From contig JABTTW010000001.1 of NCBI GenBank assembly GCA_015075745.1, positions 2,232,001 through 2,296,000 on the forward strand: a stretch of DNA of 64,000 bases, given 5' to 3'. The notes under the pieces are model-generated. The model had not been told where the DNA came from, ran no database searches, and saw only the letters and a program-made list of their open reading frames with translations. The stretch comes from Planctomycetia bacterium. Lineage in GTDB: Bacteria; Planctomycetota; Phycisphaerae; UBA1845; UTPLA1. Shown piece by piece: positions 1-9,493 of the stretch. Positions within the stretch are counted from its first letter, which is position 1; the number at the start of each line of letters is the position of its first letter. A program made the translations under genes and the position numbers.

Positions 1-28
1 CAAGCGAATGTAATCATTTGAAATCAAC

Positions 29-65
29 GGTCCGCGCCGACGGCGATGGTCTGTCGGCGCGGACC
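29..65. terminator. Perfect 13-bp stem-loop at the window start
   Basis: Bases 29-41 and 53-65 form a perfect 13-bp GC-rich inverted repeat with an 11-base loop. It ends 21 bases before the likely start of the small lipoprotein gene. There is no T-run after the stem on the plus strand, so it may be a factor-independent terminator of an unseen upstream gene, a leader structure, or a bidirectional element. The repeat is seen directly; the function is inferred. Confidence 0.5.
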
Positions 66-86
66 GCCTATATGAAAGGATGCAAC

Positions 87-242
87 ATGCTTCGGAAAAT
101 GCTCAGCGTTATGTTTGTTTTTGCGTCGGCTTACGTCGTCAGTGGCTGCGCCGAGGACGAGCACACGGTTTCGCAAGAGACCCAGTCGCAGACTGAGTCC
201 GAGCCGCGCGACGTCGATCAAGGTACGATGATTGTCGAGTAA
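87..242 (+). CDS. Small putative lipoprotein
   Basis: This short gene encodes about 51 residues. The start chosen is ATG 87, because AAAGGA at 75-80 sits six bases upstream; in-frame ATGs at 18 and 72 would add a non-signal-like leader. The protein has a basic N-terminus (MLRKM), a hydrophobic stretch and a VSGC lipobox, so it is probably exported and lipid-anchored. The mature part is short, acidic and rich in Glu, Gln and Ser, as in many small planctomycete lipoproteins. A terminator follows at 286-320. No family is recognised. Confidence 0.6.
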   Translation: MLRKMLSVMFVFASAYVVSGCAEDEHTVSQETQSQTESEPRDVDQGTMIVE

Positions 243-285
243 GCGACTAGACGGCATGTACATCAGACAAGCTTGTAAACATCAA

Positions 286-320
286 AAGCCCGGGGCGACG
301 ACGCTCCGGGCTTCTCTATT
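286..320 (+). terminator. Rho-independent terminator
   Basis: AAGCCCGG (286-293) pairs perfectly with CCGGGCTT (306-313) and is followed by the pyrimidine-rich tract ctctatt. It lies 44 bases after the stop of the small lipoprotein gene and probably ends that transcript. Confidence 0.75.
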
Positions 321-638
321 TTCCATGTCTCCCATTGCCCGATTTGCCCGAGTCGCACTGCTGGCAGCCACTATCTTTTCCGCATCCGCGTCGACCTTCG
401 CCTGTCGCAACGATCAGGCGATCATCGACCGCCACCAGGAGGCCCTCGACGCTGACGACGAATAGGCTTTTGCTCGAAGGGAAACGGTCTGGTCGCAGCG
501 GACGCGGTACTTCGATCCTCCACGGCTTGAATCGCAGGGCGTCGCCGTGCTATTCTGAACCAACGACTGTGCCCACCGCCATTGCCGATGGGGTCGCAAT
601 GGCCCTGCCAAACCTGGGTCCCAACGGGTCATCAAGTC
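321..638. other. Gene-free stretch before the giant repeat protein
   Basis: About 320 bases with no convincing gene. A 46-codon frame from ATG 325 to 465 has a signal-peptide-like N-terminus but no ribosome binding site and starts in the tail of the terminator. The rest probably holds the promoter of the next gene; I could not pick a clear -35/-10 pair. Confidence 0.4.
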
Positions 639-3600
639 ATGCACCTTCGTCGATGCATCCTGCAATTCAACTTGCCGCGTGGTTGCTGCCTTGCGGCGTT
701 GATCATGCTCGCGATCGGGCCTGCCCGCGCACACTCCGCGCAGATTGACTCAGTCTGGTCCGGCGGCGCTGGCATCTGGCATCTGTCAGGCAACTGGAGC
801 CCGGCGACGATTCCGACGAACAGCGCGATGGATACGTACAATGTTCTGATCGACAACTCTGATACCGGCAATTTGTCGATCGTCTCGCTCAATCTCAGCG
901 CCGCCATCGATAACCTGACGCTCGACCTCGGCGACACGCTGATGATCGACAACTCGCGCATTCTGACAGTTGTCGGCGGCATCGGCCGAGGCACCATTCT
1001 CAATTCCGGCCACATCATGCTTAACTCGACTGGAAGTTTGTCCGGCATTACCGCAAGTGCCGGGCCCGTGACCTTCTCCGGGGGCGGAACCCTGATGATG
1101 TCGGGGAACATCAACAACCGCCTCATCGGAACGTCCGGCGGCTCGTTTGTGAATTTGGACAATTTCATTCAGGGCGCGGGCTTGATTGGCGTAGGCGTCA
1201 CCGACTTTTTCAACGCTTGGACGATTCAGGCCGACGAGGCGGCAGGGATTATCATTGATCCAGCCGTTAGTCCGTTTGTGAACACCGGCACGCTGCGCGC
1301 CGCCAACGGAGCGACCCTCCGACTTCAACAGGGCTCGTTCGCAAACGACGGTGGGCTCATCGAGGCGTTGAACGCGTCGCGGGTCGATCTGACGACGGCG
1401 ACGGTCACCGGCGGCACGATCTCCACCACCGGTTCGGGGCTCGTTCGCGCCGTCGCCAGTTCAACCAACGTTCTGGCGCAAGGCGTCACGCCGGTCACGA
1501 ATCTCGGCAACATCGAAGTGACGAATGGCGCGAGTATTCGACTCGTCGGTACGACCTTTCAAAACGCGGGCGACATCTCGCTTGTTTCTTCAGGATTCGC
1601 GACCGATCTGGCGGCCGATGGCGGAGTCGTCAATCTGACCGGAGGGGGCGAAGTGGTCATGGGCGACAACGCCAGCAACCGCATCGTCGGCGCCGGCGGT
1701 GGTTCGCTCGTCAACGTCGACAACACCATTCGCGGAGCCGGTCAGGTTTGTGCCAACACGATGGACATGACCAACCAGGCGGATGTGATCGCGGACCAGC
1801 CGAGCGCGCTGACGATTGATCCAGCGGCAACTTTCACCAACCTCGGAACGCTTGCAGCACAGGGCGGCGGCACGCTGCGATTGAGCGGCGGGCTCTTTGC
1901 CAATGAGGCCGGGCTCATCGAGTCGCGGGCGGGCTCGCTCGTCGAACTAAGCGGCGCGACGATCAGCGGTGGATCGCTGCAAGCCGTTGATGGCGGCGTG
2001 GTTCGCGTGATCGCCAATTCGAGCTTGAACGGAGATGTGAGCCCCCTTTCCATCGCATGCGCCGTCGAGATGCCTAATAGCGTTGACATCATCCTCCGTG
2101 GGTCCATTCAGAACGGCGGGTCGCTCAATCTCAACGCCACCGGCTCGTTCACGGATGTTCAGGCGGCTGACGGCGTGGTGACGCTTTCCGGCGGCGGAAT
2201 CATCAACATGGCCAACTCGAGCGCTGCCCGAATCATCGGCGTTACCGGCGGCTCGCTGATCAACGAGGATAACACGATCCGCGGCTCCGGGGCGATCGGC
2301 TCCAATACGTTGAACATGACTAATCAGGGAGAGATTATTGCGGACCAGTCGGTCGCGCTGACGATTGATCCGGCGGCAAGCCCCTTCGTCAATTCCGGCG
2401 TCCTGGGTGCGAGCAGCGGCGGCACCTTGAGTCTCGTCAACGGTGCGTTCGACAATCTGGGCGGCCTCATCGAGGCGCAAAACGCCTCCCTCGTCACGCT
2501 TGCGGGAGCAACCATTTCCGGCGGTGAGCTGACCACCGGCGGCACCGGCCTCATCCGCGTCACCACGACGGCGACATTCGACGGGACGGTCAACATTCCG
2601 ACCAACTCGGGCGTCATTGAGTTTCAAAATGATGCGGATGTCATCTTCCTCAGTGCAATTGAGAATTCAGGCACGATACACCTCGCCTCGATCGCCAGCG
2701 TGACGGACTTTGAGCTGCACAACGGGCCGGTCGTGCTCACCGGCGGCGGGCAGGTGACCACGTCGAACCTGGCGACCAATCGCATCTTCGGCGTCTCGGG
2801 CGGTTCGCTCATCAACGTCGACAACACGATCTCAGGCTCGGGCAACATCGGGGTGGGCATAACGCCGATCATCAATCAGGGCAGCATCATCGCGAATCAA
2901 TCCGTCGGCCTCGGCGTGAATCCCGACGGCGCCGTCGGTCTTAACAACCAGGGGACGCTGAAAGCAACCAACGCCGCAGCCATGACCATCGGCGCAGGGC
3001 CGTTCACCACGTCGGGCAGCGTCATCGTCGATCCCGGCGCAAACCTGTCTCGATCCGGCGCCTTCACCCAGACGGCGGGCTCGACGATCGTCAACGGCTC
3101 GCTCAGCGCGACAGGGCCGATCCAGATTCAAGGCGGCTCACTCTCGGGCAGCGGTACCGTCACGGGTCCCGTCACTGTCAGCGGCACGACGGCACCCGGC
3201 ACATCGGCCGGTCAGCTCAGCATCAGCGGGACATACACGCAGCAATCGACCGGAACGCTGGCGATCGAGATCGGCGGACCGATGCCCGGCACCCAGCACG
3301 ATCGACTCGCCGTCAGCAGCGCGGCAACCCTGGGCGGTACACTAACCATCGGCTTTATCAACGGCTACACACCGACGATCGGGCAGACTTTCACCGTTAT
3401 GACCTATCCATCGCGCACGGACACATTCGCGAACGTTGTCGTCCCATGCCCAGGCGGTTTCGGTGTTGCCGTCAACGTCCTGGCGACATCGGTGCGCGTG
3501 GATATCGTCGCGCCGACGAACAATCTCGGCGACATGAACTGCGACTGCGCCGTGAGCTTTGACGACGTGGTGCCCTTCGTCCTGGCCCTGGTCGACGCGG

Positions 3601-3713
3601 CGGCCTATGCGGGGCAGCAGCCGCTGTGCTCGATCAACAACGCGGATATCAACATGGATACGACTGTTGACGGCAGTGACATTGCCGGGTTTGTCGATTT
3701 GCTCCTACCATGA
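639..3713 (+). CDS. Giant secreted repeat protein with dockerin-like C-terminus
   Basis: A protein of about 1024 residues. ATG 639 is preferred to ATG 582 because it gives a clean signal peptide ending near ARAHSA. The mature N-terminus carries a W..G.G.W.....W pattern common in autotransporter-type beta-strand repeats. The body contains four degenerate copies of a unit of about 184 residues (beginning near 1083, 1641, 2190 and 2743), each with a GGG start, a GGS(L/F)(V/I)N..N.I.G.G core, a DP..(F)(V)N.G segment and a GG.I.TT..G end, as expected of a beta-helix or beta-solenoid. The last 65 residues (GDMNCDCAVSFDD ... DINMDTTVDGSDI) hold two Asp-rich loops of dockerin type I form, which in planctomycetes often end secreted proteins. 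It is probably a cell-surface or extracellular protein; its ligand is unknown. Confidence 0.8.
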   Translation: MHLRRCILQFNLPRGCCLAALIMLAIGPARAHSAQIDSVWSGGAGIWHLSGNWSPATIPTNSAMDTYNVLIDNSDTGNLSIVSLNLSAAIDNLTLDLGDTLMIDNSRILTVVGGIGRGTILNSGHIMLNSTGSLSGITASAGPVTFSGGGTLMMSGNINNRLIGTSGGSFVNLDNFIQGAGLIGVGVTDFFNAWTIQADEAAGIIIDPAVSPFVNTGTLRAANGATLRLQQGSFANDGGLIEALNASRVDLTTATVTGGTISTTGSGLVRAVASSTNVLAQGVTPVTNLGNIEVTNGASIRLVGTTFQNAGDISLVSSGFATDLAADGGVVNLTGGGEVVMGDNASNRIVGAGGGSLVNVDNTIRGAGQVCANTMDMTNQADVIADQPSALTIDPAATFTNLGTLAAQGGGTLRLSGGLFANEAGLIESRAGSLVELSGATISGGSLQAVDGGVVRVIANSSLNGDVSPLSIACAVEMPNSVDIILRGSIQNGGSLNLNATGSFTDVQAADGVVTLSGGGIINMANSSAARIIGVTGGSLINEDNTIRGSGAIGSNTLNMTNQGEIIADQSVALTIDPAASPFVNSGVLGASSGGTLSLVNGAFDNLGGLIEAQNASLVTLAGATISGGELTTGGTGLIRVTTTATFDGTVNIPTNSGVIEFQNDADVIFLSAIENSGTIHLASIASVTDFELHNGPVVLTGGGQVTTSNLATNRIFGVSGGSLINVDNTISGSGNIGVGITPIINQGSIIANQSVGLGVNPDGAVGLNNQGTLKATNAAAMTIGAGPFTTSGSVIVDPGANLSRSGAFTQTAGSTIVNGSLSATGPIQIQGGSLSGSGTVTGPVTVSGTTAPGTSAGQLSISGTYTQQSTGTLAIEIGGPMPGTQHDRLAVSSAATLGGTLTIGFINGYTPTIGQTFTVMTYPSRTDTFANVVVPCPGGFGVAVNVLATSVRVDIVAPTNNLGDMNCDCAVSFDDVVPFVLALVDAAAYAGQQPLCSINNADINMDTTVDGSDIAGFVDLLLP

Positions 3714-3862
3714 TCGCTGTCGCGCCGTCGCGAAGCACGTCGCAGGCAATCTGCAATCAATTGCCAATCAGTGCGTAAAACGTGCATAGGGGGCTTGCAT
3801 CAAGCAGTCCTTCGCCGGAGAGTATCCCAATAAGGGCAAGCGATTTCCTGAGGAGTGACCGC

Positions 3863-4942
3863 GTGAACTCAGCTTCCATGCCGACGAACATTATGGAACT
3901 CCTCCACTGCATGCACGATGCCGAGGCGTCGGACCTTCACCTCGTGCCTGGCTATCGTCCCATGTACCGCGTGCATGGCGACCTGCGCCCCGCGGGCGAG
4001 ACAGTTCTCGCGCCAGGTAGCGCGCTGGAGGCCGTTCGTGCCGTTTCATCTTCTGAAACAGCGGACCGGCTGGGCAATACCAACGATCTCGATTTCGCAC
4101 TCTCGCTGCCCGGTCCGAGCGGCCTTTCGCGCTTTCGCGTCAACGTGTTCGCCAGTCGCGGCGACTTCGGCGCCTGTTTCCGCGCCATTCCGGAGAAGAT
4201 ACCCTCGCTGGGCGAGCTTGGCTTTCCCATCGAGCTGGCGGAAAAGATCACGCGGCTCAACAACGGCCTGGTCCTCGTCACAGGAATCACCGGCAGCGGC
4301 AAGACGACGACGCTGGCGGCGCTGATTCAGTTGATCAACGAGCGCGGCGGCTCGCGCATCATCACCATTGAAGAGCCCATCGAATATGTTTACCCGCAGA
4401 CCGACGGCAGCGTGGTGACCCAGCGCGAGGTCGGGACGGATATTTCCAGCTTCTTCGACGGCCTGCGTTACGGCCTTCGGCAGGACCCGGACGTGCTGCT
4501 CGTCGGCGAGATTCGAGATCGCGAGACGGCGCAGCTTGCCCTTTCGGCGGCCGAGACCGGGCACCTGATCTTCGCCACCATGCACACCACCGACGCCAAG
4601 GGTGCAGTGACGCGACTCGTGGATCTGTTCCCGCCGGAGCAGCACGACGACATCCGTACTCAGCTCTCGATGAGCCTGCGATATGTCATCGCCCAACATC
4701 TGCTCCAGACCGGTTCGGGTGGCCGGCGCGTGCTGGCGATGGAAGTGATGTTTTCGAATTTCCCGGTCCGCAGCGCCATTCGCCAGGGCAAGATTGAAAA
4801 CTTGGAGTCCGCCATTCAAAGCGGTCGAAAGGACGGCATGTACAGCCTGGACGCTGACCTTCGCCGACTTGTCACCGCGAACCAACTACCCATTGAGGTG
4901 GCCCGCTCGTTCGCCAAGGACCCGGAAGAATTCGGGGCCTGA
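3863..4942 (+). CDS. PilT/PilU-type twitching motility ATPase
   Basis: A secretion-superfamily hexameric ATPase of the PilT branch, which powers retraction of type IV pili at the inner membrane. GTG 3863 is chosen because AGGAG (3851-3855) lies seven bases upstream; the 27 codons before it look untranslated. With this start the protein has 359 residues, typical of PilT. Walker A is GITGSGKTT (about 141-149), the Asp box ITIEEPIEY (167-175), Walker B DPDVLLVGEIRD (208-219) and the His box ends HTTDA (241-245). The N-terminal part matches the PilT PAS-like domain (SDLHL). No pilus genes are adjacent, so the assignment to PilT rather than PilU or another T4P ATPase is by similarity only. Confidence 0.9.
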   Translation: MNSASMPTNIMELLHCMHDAEASDLHLVPGYRPMYRVHGDLRPAGETVLAPGSALEAVRAVSSSETADRLGNTNDLDFALSLPGPSGLSRFRVNVFASRGDFGACFRAIPEKIPSLGELGFPIELAEKITRLNNGLVLVTGITGSGKTTTLAALIQLINERGGSRIITIEEPIEYVYPQTDGSVVTQREVGTDISSFFDGLRYGLRQDPDVLLVGEIRDRETAQLALSAAETGHLIFATMHTTDAKGAVTRLVDLFPPEQHDDIRTQLSMSLRYVIAQHLLQTGSGGRRVLAMEVMFSNFPVRSAIRQGKIENLESAIQSGRKDGMYSLDADLRRLVTANQLPIEVARSFAKDPEEFGA

Positions 4943-5136
4943 TGTGGCCGCGGTCAATTGTGGCTTTCAATCTCTCTATTGACTTGGACTACGGCGAATT
5001 AGGTCCCGGCTATCGCCGGAGGAGCGCAACTGCGCACACCCCAACGCTCGCTGCAGTAACGATGCGCCCACTGCCCATCGTCGCTGGCATCCGCGAAAAT
5101 ATTCTTCGAGGGCAGATCTGGTTGTCCGAAGCCCCC

Positions 5137-6951
5137 CTATAACACGGGGGCGGGGCTTGCCTGGACGACGATTTGGACCAAGTTGTCGTTCGTCGTGCGG
5201 GTGATGGTTGATGCGGTGAATCGATCCCTTTTAGGGAATATGCGACGGACGAAACTCTTCACTTTGTTCGTCATGTCTTCTTTCACGGCAGCGAACAGGT
5301 TCGCGTGAAAGCCCCCTTGCAAACGGGAAACTCGAGGCGCGGGGACGGGGGCTGCCTGGGTTCGATGCTCGATTCTTAGCAGCGCGGGCTGTTGAAGAAT
5401 GCCCAGCGTTCGCGTGAGCCAAGTCCAGCACGCGAGCCCCAGGAGGCCGCCACCCTGAAGCCAGAGCACGGGGCGTGACGGTTTAGCTTCCTTGTTGATA
5501 CGTTTGTACAAATCGCGGGCCATCGCGCGGGTCTCACGGGTCGGCCCCATGAGCATTGCAGGGACGAGCGTCGGGAGCGCCTCGCGGACACCGTTCCAAA
5601 GCCGCTCTGCACGTGCACGCAGGAGTGGCGACGTCGAATCGCGGAGGCTCATATAGCCCTCGAACCAGGCGCTGACGAGGCGCATCATCGAAGGGCCAAG
5701 CGTCTGGAACTCCCTGCGGTAAAGCTCACGCTGAAGCCCCTCAAGTTCCCGGGCCGTGAAATTCGCATGTTTGAAGTGCATCGCGAATCCATCCCAGCGG
5801 CGAAGATCGGGCGCCTTCTGATACTGCGGGAGATAGCGATCTTCCGCCAATACCTGTGCGTGAAACGGCGTACCCGGGAAGGCGAAGTAAATGAGAATCT
5901 GCGTCATGGCAGGGCGAAGTTGCATGAGCCGCCCGAATTCGAGCATGACCTGCTTGCGATCCTGATAAGGGAATCCAATGATCATGGAAGACAGGATGGA
6001 GATGCCGCGCGAGCGCAGTGAATCATAAATCTCTTCGACGGGCCTCCCCTTGAGCTTGCCGAATCCGGACTCGACACCCTCGAAGCCGGTCCAGATCGTG
6101 TCGAAGCCCATCTCGGCGATCTCGTCGGGCGTGAACTGTGAGAGGCCGCGTATGCTGCCGAATCCCATCAGGCTCAGGGGCTCGCCGCCGGCGCGCACGC
6201 ATTCCAGGAATTCACGGGCCCGCTCCTTGAAGAGGAAGAAATCCTCGTCGATGAAGATGAATCCTCGGAGGTCGTCGCCCTTTTCTCTCGCCGTTCGCTG
6301 CATCCCGCGCAGCGCTTCGTAGATATCGCGGCCGGATTTGAGGAAGGGAACGTACTTCCGCTTGAAGAAATGCGATGTGCAGCAGAAGTCGCAACCGTTT
6401 GGACATCCCAGCCCCGCCGTCAGGTGACCGACCACGTTCGACGGCTGAAACGAAAAAACGCGCACCGCCGGGATGGGCGCATAGGGATGCGACACGGGCT
6501 GATCGCCCGCCTCGCCCAGAAGACGGCGCATGAAGCCGATCCCCTCCTCGCGGCAGACGTGGTCGCAATAAGGCTTGAGCAAATCGTCAGGGAGGACTGT
6601 GCCGTAACCGCCGAGGATGATGCTAGTGTCAGGGGCGTGTTTGCGGATCAGTTCCACCATGCGCCGCACCTTATGGAAGGTCGCCACGACGAAATTGATG
6701 CCGACATAGTCGTAGGCGTGCGCTCTTAGCTCGCGAATGAATTCACGTTCTGATGGATAGTGCAGCACGGTTGCTGGCGCCGCGATGTTTTCGGCGATGT
6801 AGTCGATCGCCCAACAGCGAATGACTTGCCGAAAGCTGAAAAGCCCCTGAGCACGGGTAACCTGGGCATTGAACAATTCGGCGCCGACGGAATCCCCCTC
6901 GCCCGGCCCCCCGAAGGGACGACAGACGGTTGAGAGCAGTAGTTTTGACAT
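5137..6951 (-). CDS. B12-binding domain radical SAM protein
   Basis: A 604-residue radical SAM enzyme. Residues 1-150 look like a cobalamin-binding Rossmann domain (YVGINFVVATFHKV, IILGGYGTVLPDD) but without a clear DxHxxG histidine. The radical SAM cluster motif CxxxCxxC is C183, C187, C190, followed by a TIM-barrel region with FIDEDFF and GFEGVESG. Such proteins carry out methylations, ring rearrangements or C-C bond chemistry on lipids, tetrapyrroles and natural products; the substrate here is unknown. The C-terminus (about 470-604) has one hydrophobic stretch and a basic tail that may touch the membrane. The start is supported by AGGTGAG seven to nine bases upstream. It stands alone, convergent with the PilT gene. 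Confidence 0.85.
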   Translation of the reverse strand: MSKLLLSTVCRPFGGPGEGDSVGAELFNAQVTRAQGLFSFRQVIRCWAIDYIAENIAAPATVLHYPSEREFIRELRAHAYDYVGINFVVATFHKVRRMVELIRKHAPDTSIILGGYGTVLPDDLLKPYCDHVCREEGIGFMRRLLGEAGDQPVSHPYAPIPAVRVFSFQPSNVVGHLTAGLGCPNGCDFCCTSHFFKRKYVPFLKSGRDIYEALRGMQRTAREKGDDLRGFIFIDEDFFLFKERAREFLECVRAGGEPLSLMGFGSIRGLSQFTPDEIAEMGFDTIWTGFEGVESGFGKLKGRPVEEIYDSLRSRGISILSSMIIGFPYQDRKQVMLEFGRLMQLRPAMTQILIYFAFPGTPFHAQVLAEDRYLPQYQKAPDLRRWDGFAMHFKHANFTARELEGLQRELYRREFQTLGPSMMRLVSAWFEGYMSLRDSTSPLLRARAERLWNGVREALPTLVPAMLMGPTRETRAMARDLYKRINKEAKPSRPVLWLQGGGLLGLACWTWLTRTLGILQQPALLRIEHRTQAAPVPAPRVSRLQGGFHANLFAAVKEDMTNKVKSFVRRIFPKRDRFTASTITRTTNDNLVQIVVQASPAPVL

Positions 6952-7362
6952 GAATGAGACTCACCTGACAAGGTAAACATCGTTTGAATACGAATCCGCC
7001 GACCGCCCGAACATCGCGAGAAGCAGACTTCCACTCGGGCACATCCGCCGGGAGGACGACAAGGAAGGTCGCTCTGGGCTGACATATTCATACATCTAGA
7101 TGGAGATGTCAAGAAACATCCCAACCTCGGACAGAAAACAGATCCGATGTTTGAAGCGCAAGCTCTTAATACGGCCCATGCTATGGAAGGCGGTTCACCT
7201 GGGACAAAAAGTCTCAGGCCGTGCTCATGTATCCCTCATCCGGACAATAGATCGCCGAAAGGGCCGCGAGCGATCAATTTGATGACGTGATGGTCGATGG
7301 CGTTCGGCAGGGTTTCGCAAACTCCGCGGGATTGATTGGGATGCCGGATGAGGTCGCAGTCG
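6952..7362. other. 411-base intergenic region
   Basis: Between two minus-strand genes. Apart from the possible promoter at 7085-7113 I see no gene, repeat or clear terminator. Short open frames here (for example 7100-7282 plus) have no ribosome binding site and no recognisable protein. Confidence 0.4.
7085..7113 (-). promoter_or_regulatory. Possible promoter with a palindrome, upstream of the radical SAM gene
   Basis: On the minus strand TTGACA (7113-7108) is followed about 17 bases later by the AT-rich GAATAT. An inverted repeat ACATCT-N6-AGATGT (7093-7110) fills the spacer and could bind a regulator. The -10 is poor, so this is a suggestion only. Confidence 0.3.
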
Positions 7363-8655
7363 TCACATCGTGCCGAAGAGGAGATCCTTGCGGAATGACT
7401 GTGCGAAAATCCCGTGCAGTCGGGCGAGGACGTAGTTGCCGTAGAAATAGAACGCCATCACGACGCCCCACGCCACGAGCGCCAGTGCAACCTGTAGCAT
7501 GTTGCCCTGGCCGGCCCCTTTCATCATCTCGCCGATCTGCGGAATGAACCAGTCGAAGACGATCGCCAGAAAAGCCGAGGCGAACAAGATGCCGTACACC
7601 GACAGGAGCAATACAAGAAAGATGTAGTGAACGTGCGTACGGCCGATTGACTTGAACACCCTTATCGGATTGATCGCCTGGCCCACCGAACCGAGTCCGA
7701 AGCCCAGGAGGTTCATCGGCACGCCGAAGGAAATGACCAGCATGCCGATGAAAAAGGGAGTGCCGGCGGCGGTGAATATCTCAAGGACTTCGCCTTTTTG
7801 AATCTCGGCGACGAGATCGCCGGGGTAGGTGACGAAGAGAATTCCCGTTGTCGCCACGGCATAGTAGGAGAGGAGCACGAAGTATCCGACGAAGCTCTTG
7901 CCCCAGGCAGCGGGAGTCCAGCCTAGATTCGGCGGGGCCTGAGTACCGATGACGGTCGCGCGGATCGTGTCCAGAAAGGCGTGCAGGGCCACGGCGGTGT
8001 AGAAAAGCACCTCCAGGCCGAAGATGGCCGCGAGGATCCACTGGATTCCCGACAAATCCTGCTCCTTCAGGTCAGCGCCCGGCAGGCCGACATTTCCCTG
8101 TGCCATCACATAAGTCAACGCGGTCATGATTGCCACTGGCGCGAGAGCCGCAGCGATGGCGATGCCCGCGGCAGAGCCGAGCCCGGCCAGCGCGGGAATC
8201 GGATAAGTGACGGCGGTGGCAAAATCTCCATAGAAGGCGGCCGCACCGCCGCGCGATGCCTTGACCTTGACGAGCGTCTCTCCTTTGACCAGAGCGGGTA
8301 TGGATTGCCAGCAATGGGAGCAGAGGATGTCGGCGTAGGGGTCCTTTACCTCGGTGGGCTTATTGCAATTGGGGCAGACCCGCACCTTGGCACTGGATTT
8401 TTTCTTGGCCTCTTTTTGGGCGGCGACGATCCGGCTCGCTTCGGCCAATTCCCGCTCGTCCATTTCTGTTGACGCGCGTTCGAGGCCGGCGAGACCTTCG
8501 AGGTCCAGCTTTGATGCTTCCATCGCGGCGCCGGTGCCGGCCGTCAGCTTGGGAACGGAAAAGGCCCGGCTGCAGGCGGGGCAGCGAATCGCCTTGCCCG
8601 CGTACTTGTCGGGGATAGTCAGCTTTTTTTGACATCGCGGACAACGTAACTTCAT
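7363..8655 (-). CDS. Zinc-ribbon multi-pass membrane protein
   Basis: A 430-residue protein. Two zinc ribbons lie at the N-terminus: C5xxC8...C25xxC28 (the MJ0042/planctomycete-type CPxC motif) and C94xxC97...C112xxC115. Between them is a charged linker. From about residue 150 there are five or six hydrophobic segments (for example near 165-185, 210-230, 265-285, 300-325, 345-370 and 385-405), arranged like the Yip1 family of membrane proteins. Planctomycetes have many such zinc-ribbon membrane proteins of unknown role. No strong ribosome binding site is seen at the start. The function is unknown; a scaffolding or signalling role at the membrane would be a guess. Confidence 0.75.
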   Translation of the reverse strand: MKLRCPRCQKKLTIPDKYAGKAIRCPACSRAFSVPKLTAGTGAAMEASKLDLEGLAGLERASTEMDERELAEASRIVAAQKEAKKKSSAKVRVCPNCNKPTEVKDPYADILCSHCWQSIPALVKGETLVKVKASRGGAAAFYGDFATAVTYPIPALAGLGSAAGIAIAAALAPVAIMTALTYVMAQGNVGLPGADLKEQDLSGIQWILAAIFGLEVLFYTAVALHAFLDTIRATVIGTQAPPNLGWTPAAWGKSFVGYFVLLSYYAVATTGILFVTYPGDLVAEIQKGEVLEIFTAAGTPFFIGMLVISFGVPMNLLGFGLGSVGQAINPIRVFKSIGRTHVHYIFLVLLLSVYGILFASAFLAIVFDWFIPQIGEMMKGAGQGNMLQVALALVAWGVVMAFYFYGNYVLARLHGIFAQSFRKDLLFGTM

Positions 8656-8778
8656 GGGAGGCTAGACCTTGGAGACGACCTTTTAACGGGCATGATTTGT
8701 GTTCATCCTAAGGGAAAGCACGCGGCGCAGCAAAAAGCTCATGCGGACACTGATGCCCAGTCAGGGCCCAAGCGGCGA

Positions 8779-9291
8779 TCAATCAAGGTCGGAGTTTTCT
8801 CGGTCGTTCGTGTCGGAGTAGTACCGTCCGACGACTTCGCCATTGTGAATGACAAGCGTTACGGGACTATTCAGGTAACGAGTCGTGGGCCAACAGGTGA
8901 CGTGCAGGTCGCCGTCTTCAACGGGTGTTGCGCACATTCTCCACTGCGGGGGGAGCATCGAGCGTGATCGCAGATAATCTCGAGACTTCTCAATCGCTGA
9001 TATCGCTTGCTTCGGTAGCTCGTGCGGCGATGGCTCCGCTTCAGACGTGCGACACCAGCAGGGCTCAGACTCCGTCTTGACGGTCACGATGGCGACGCGG
9101 CCCGAGCACTCCAGGATTCCGGCCTTCTCCGGGACCATTTGCGCTACGGCAAGGCCGGGGCTTTCGGCGGGCCGAGGTGCGGCGTCAAGCGGAATTCGCA
9201 TCCGCTCGTTTGCACGGCAGCCGAAACCCACGATTCCGCAGGCGCCGACCATGCACAGGATCACGAAGCGACACAGGTGATTGCTATCCAT
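8779..9291 (-). CDS. Hypothetical exported protein
   Basis: 170 residues. The N-terminus has a hydrophobic segment (about residues 8-24) followed by GFGC, a poor but possible lipobox, so the protein may be lipid-anchored. The rest has no family I recognise; a Cys-rich patch (CWC near residue 78) and the segment MLPPQWRMC...CWPTTRYL suggest a small folded domain. It is divergent from the cyclodeaminase-like gene at 9494, and 123 bases separate its stop from the zinc-ribbon gene downstream on the same strand. Confidence 0.55.
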   Translation of the reverse strand: MDSNHLCRFVILCMVGACGIVGFGCRANERMRIPLDAAPRPAESPGLAVAQMVPEKAGILECSGRVAIVTVKTESEPCWCRTSEAEPSPHELPKQAISAIEKSRDYLRSRSMLPPQWRMCATPVEDGDLHVTCWPTTRYLNSPVTLVIHNGEVVGRYYSDTNDRENSDLD

Positions 9292-9493
9292 TTTCGGCCC
9301 ATCGATTCAACGGGGCTGCCGCGCATGTATTTCCAAGGCGATTTTTCTATCCTACCGCCTGGTGGCCCGGCCCGTACAACAGATTCTGGACCCGTCCGCG
9401 GGATTTATACGTCACCATTGCCAGCTTGGTGCTCGCATCCGATCATCATCGCATATCATGGGGTTGCGTTACCGCCCATACGGAGCCTGAATC

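Noticed and set aside
325..465. 46-codon frame with a signal-peptide-like start
   Set aside because: No ribosome binding site, starts in the terminator tail, and has no recognisable mature domain.
582..638. ATG 582 as start of the giant repeat protein
   Set aside because: It adds 19 polar residues before a good signal peptide; ATG 639 fits export.
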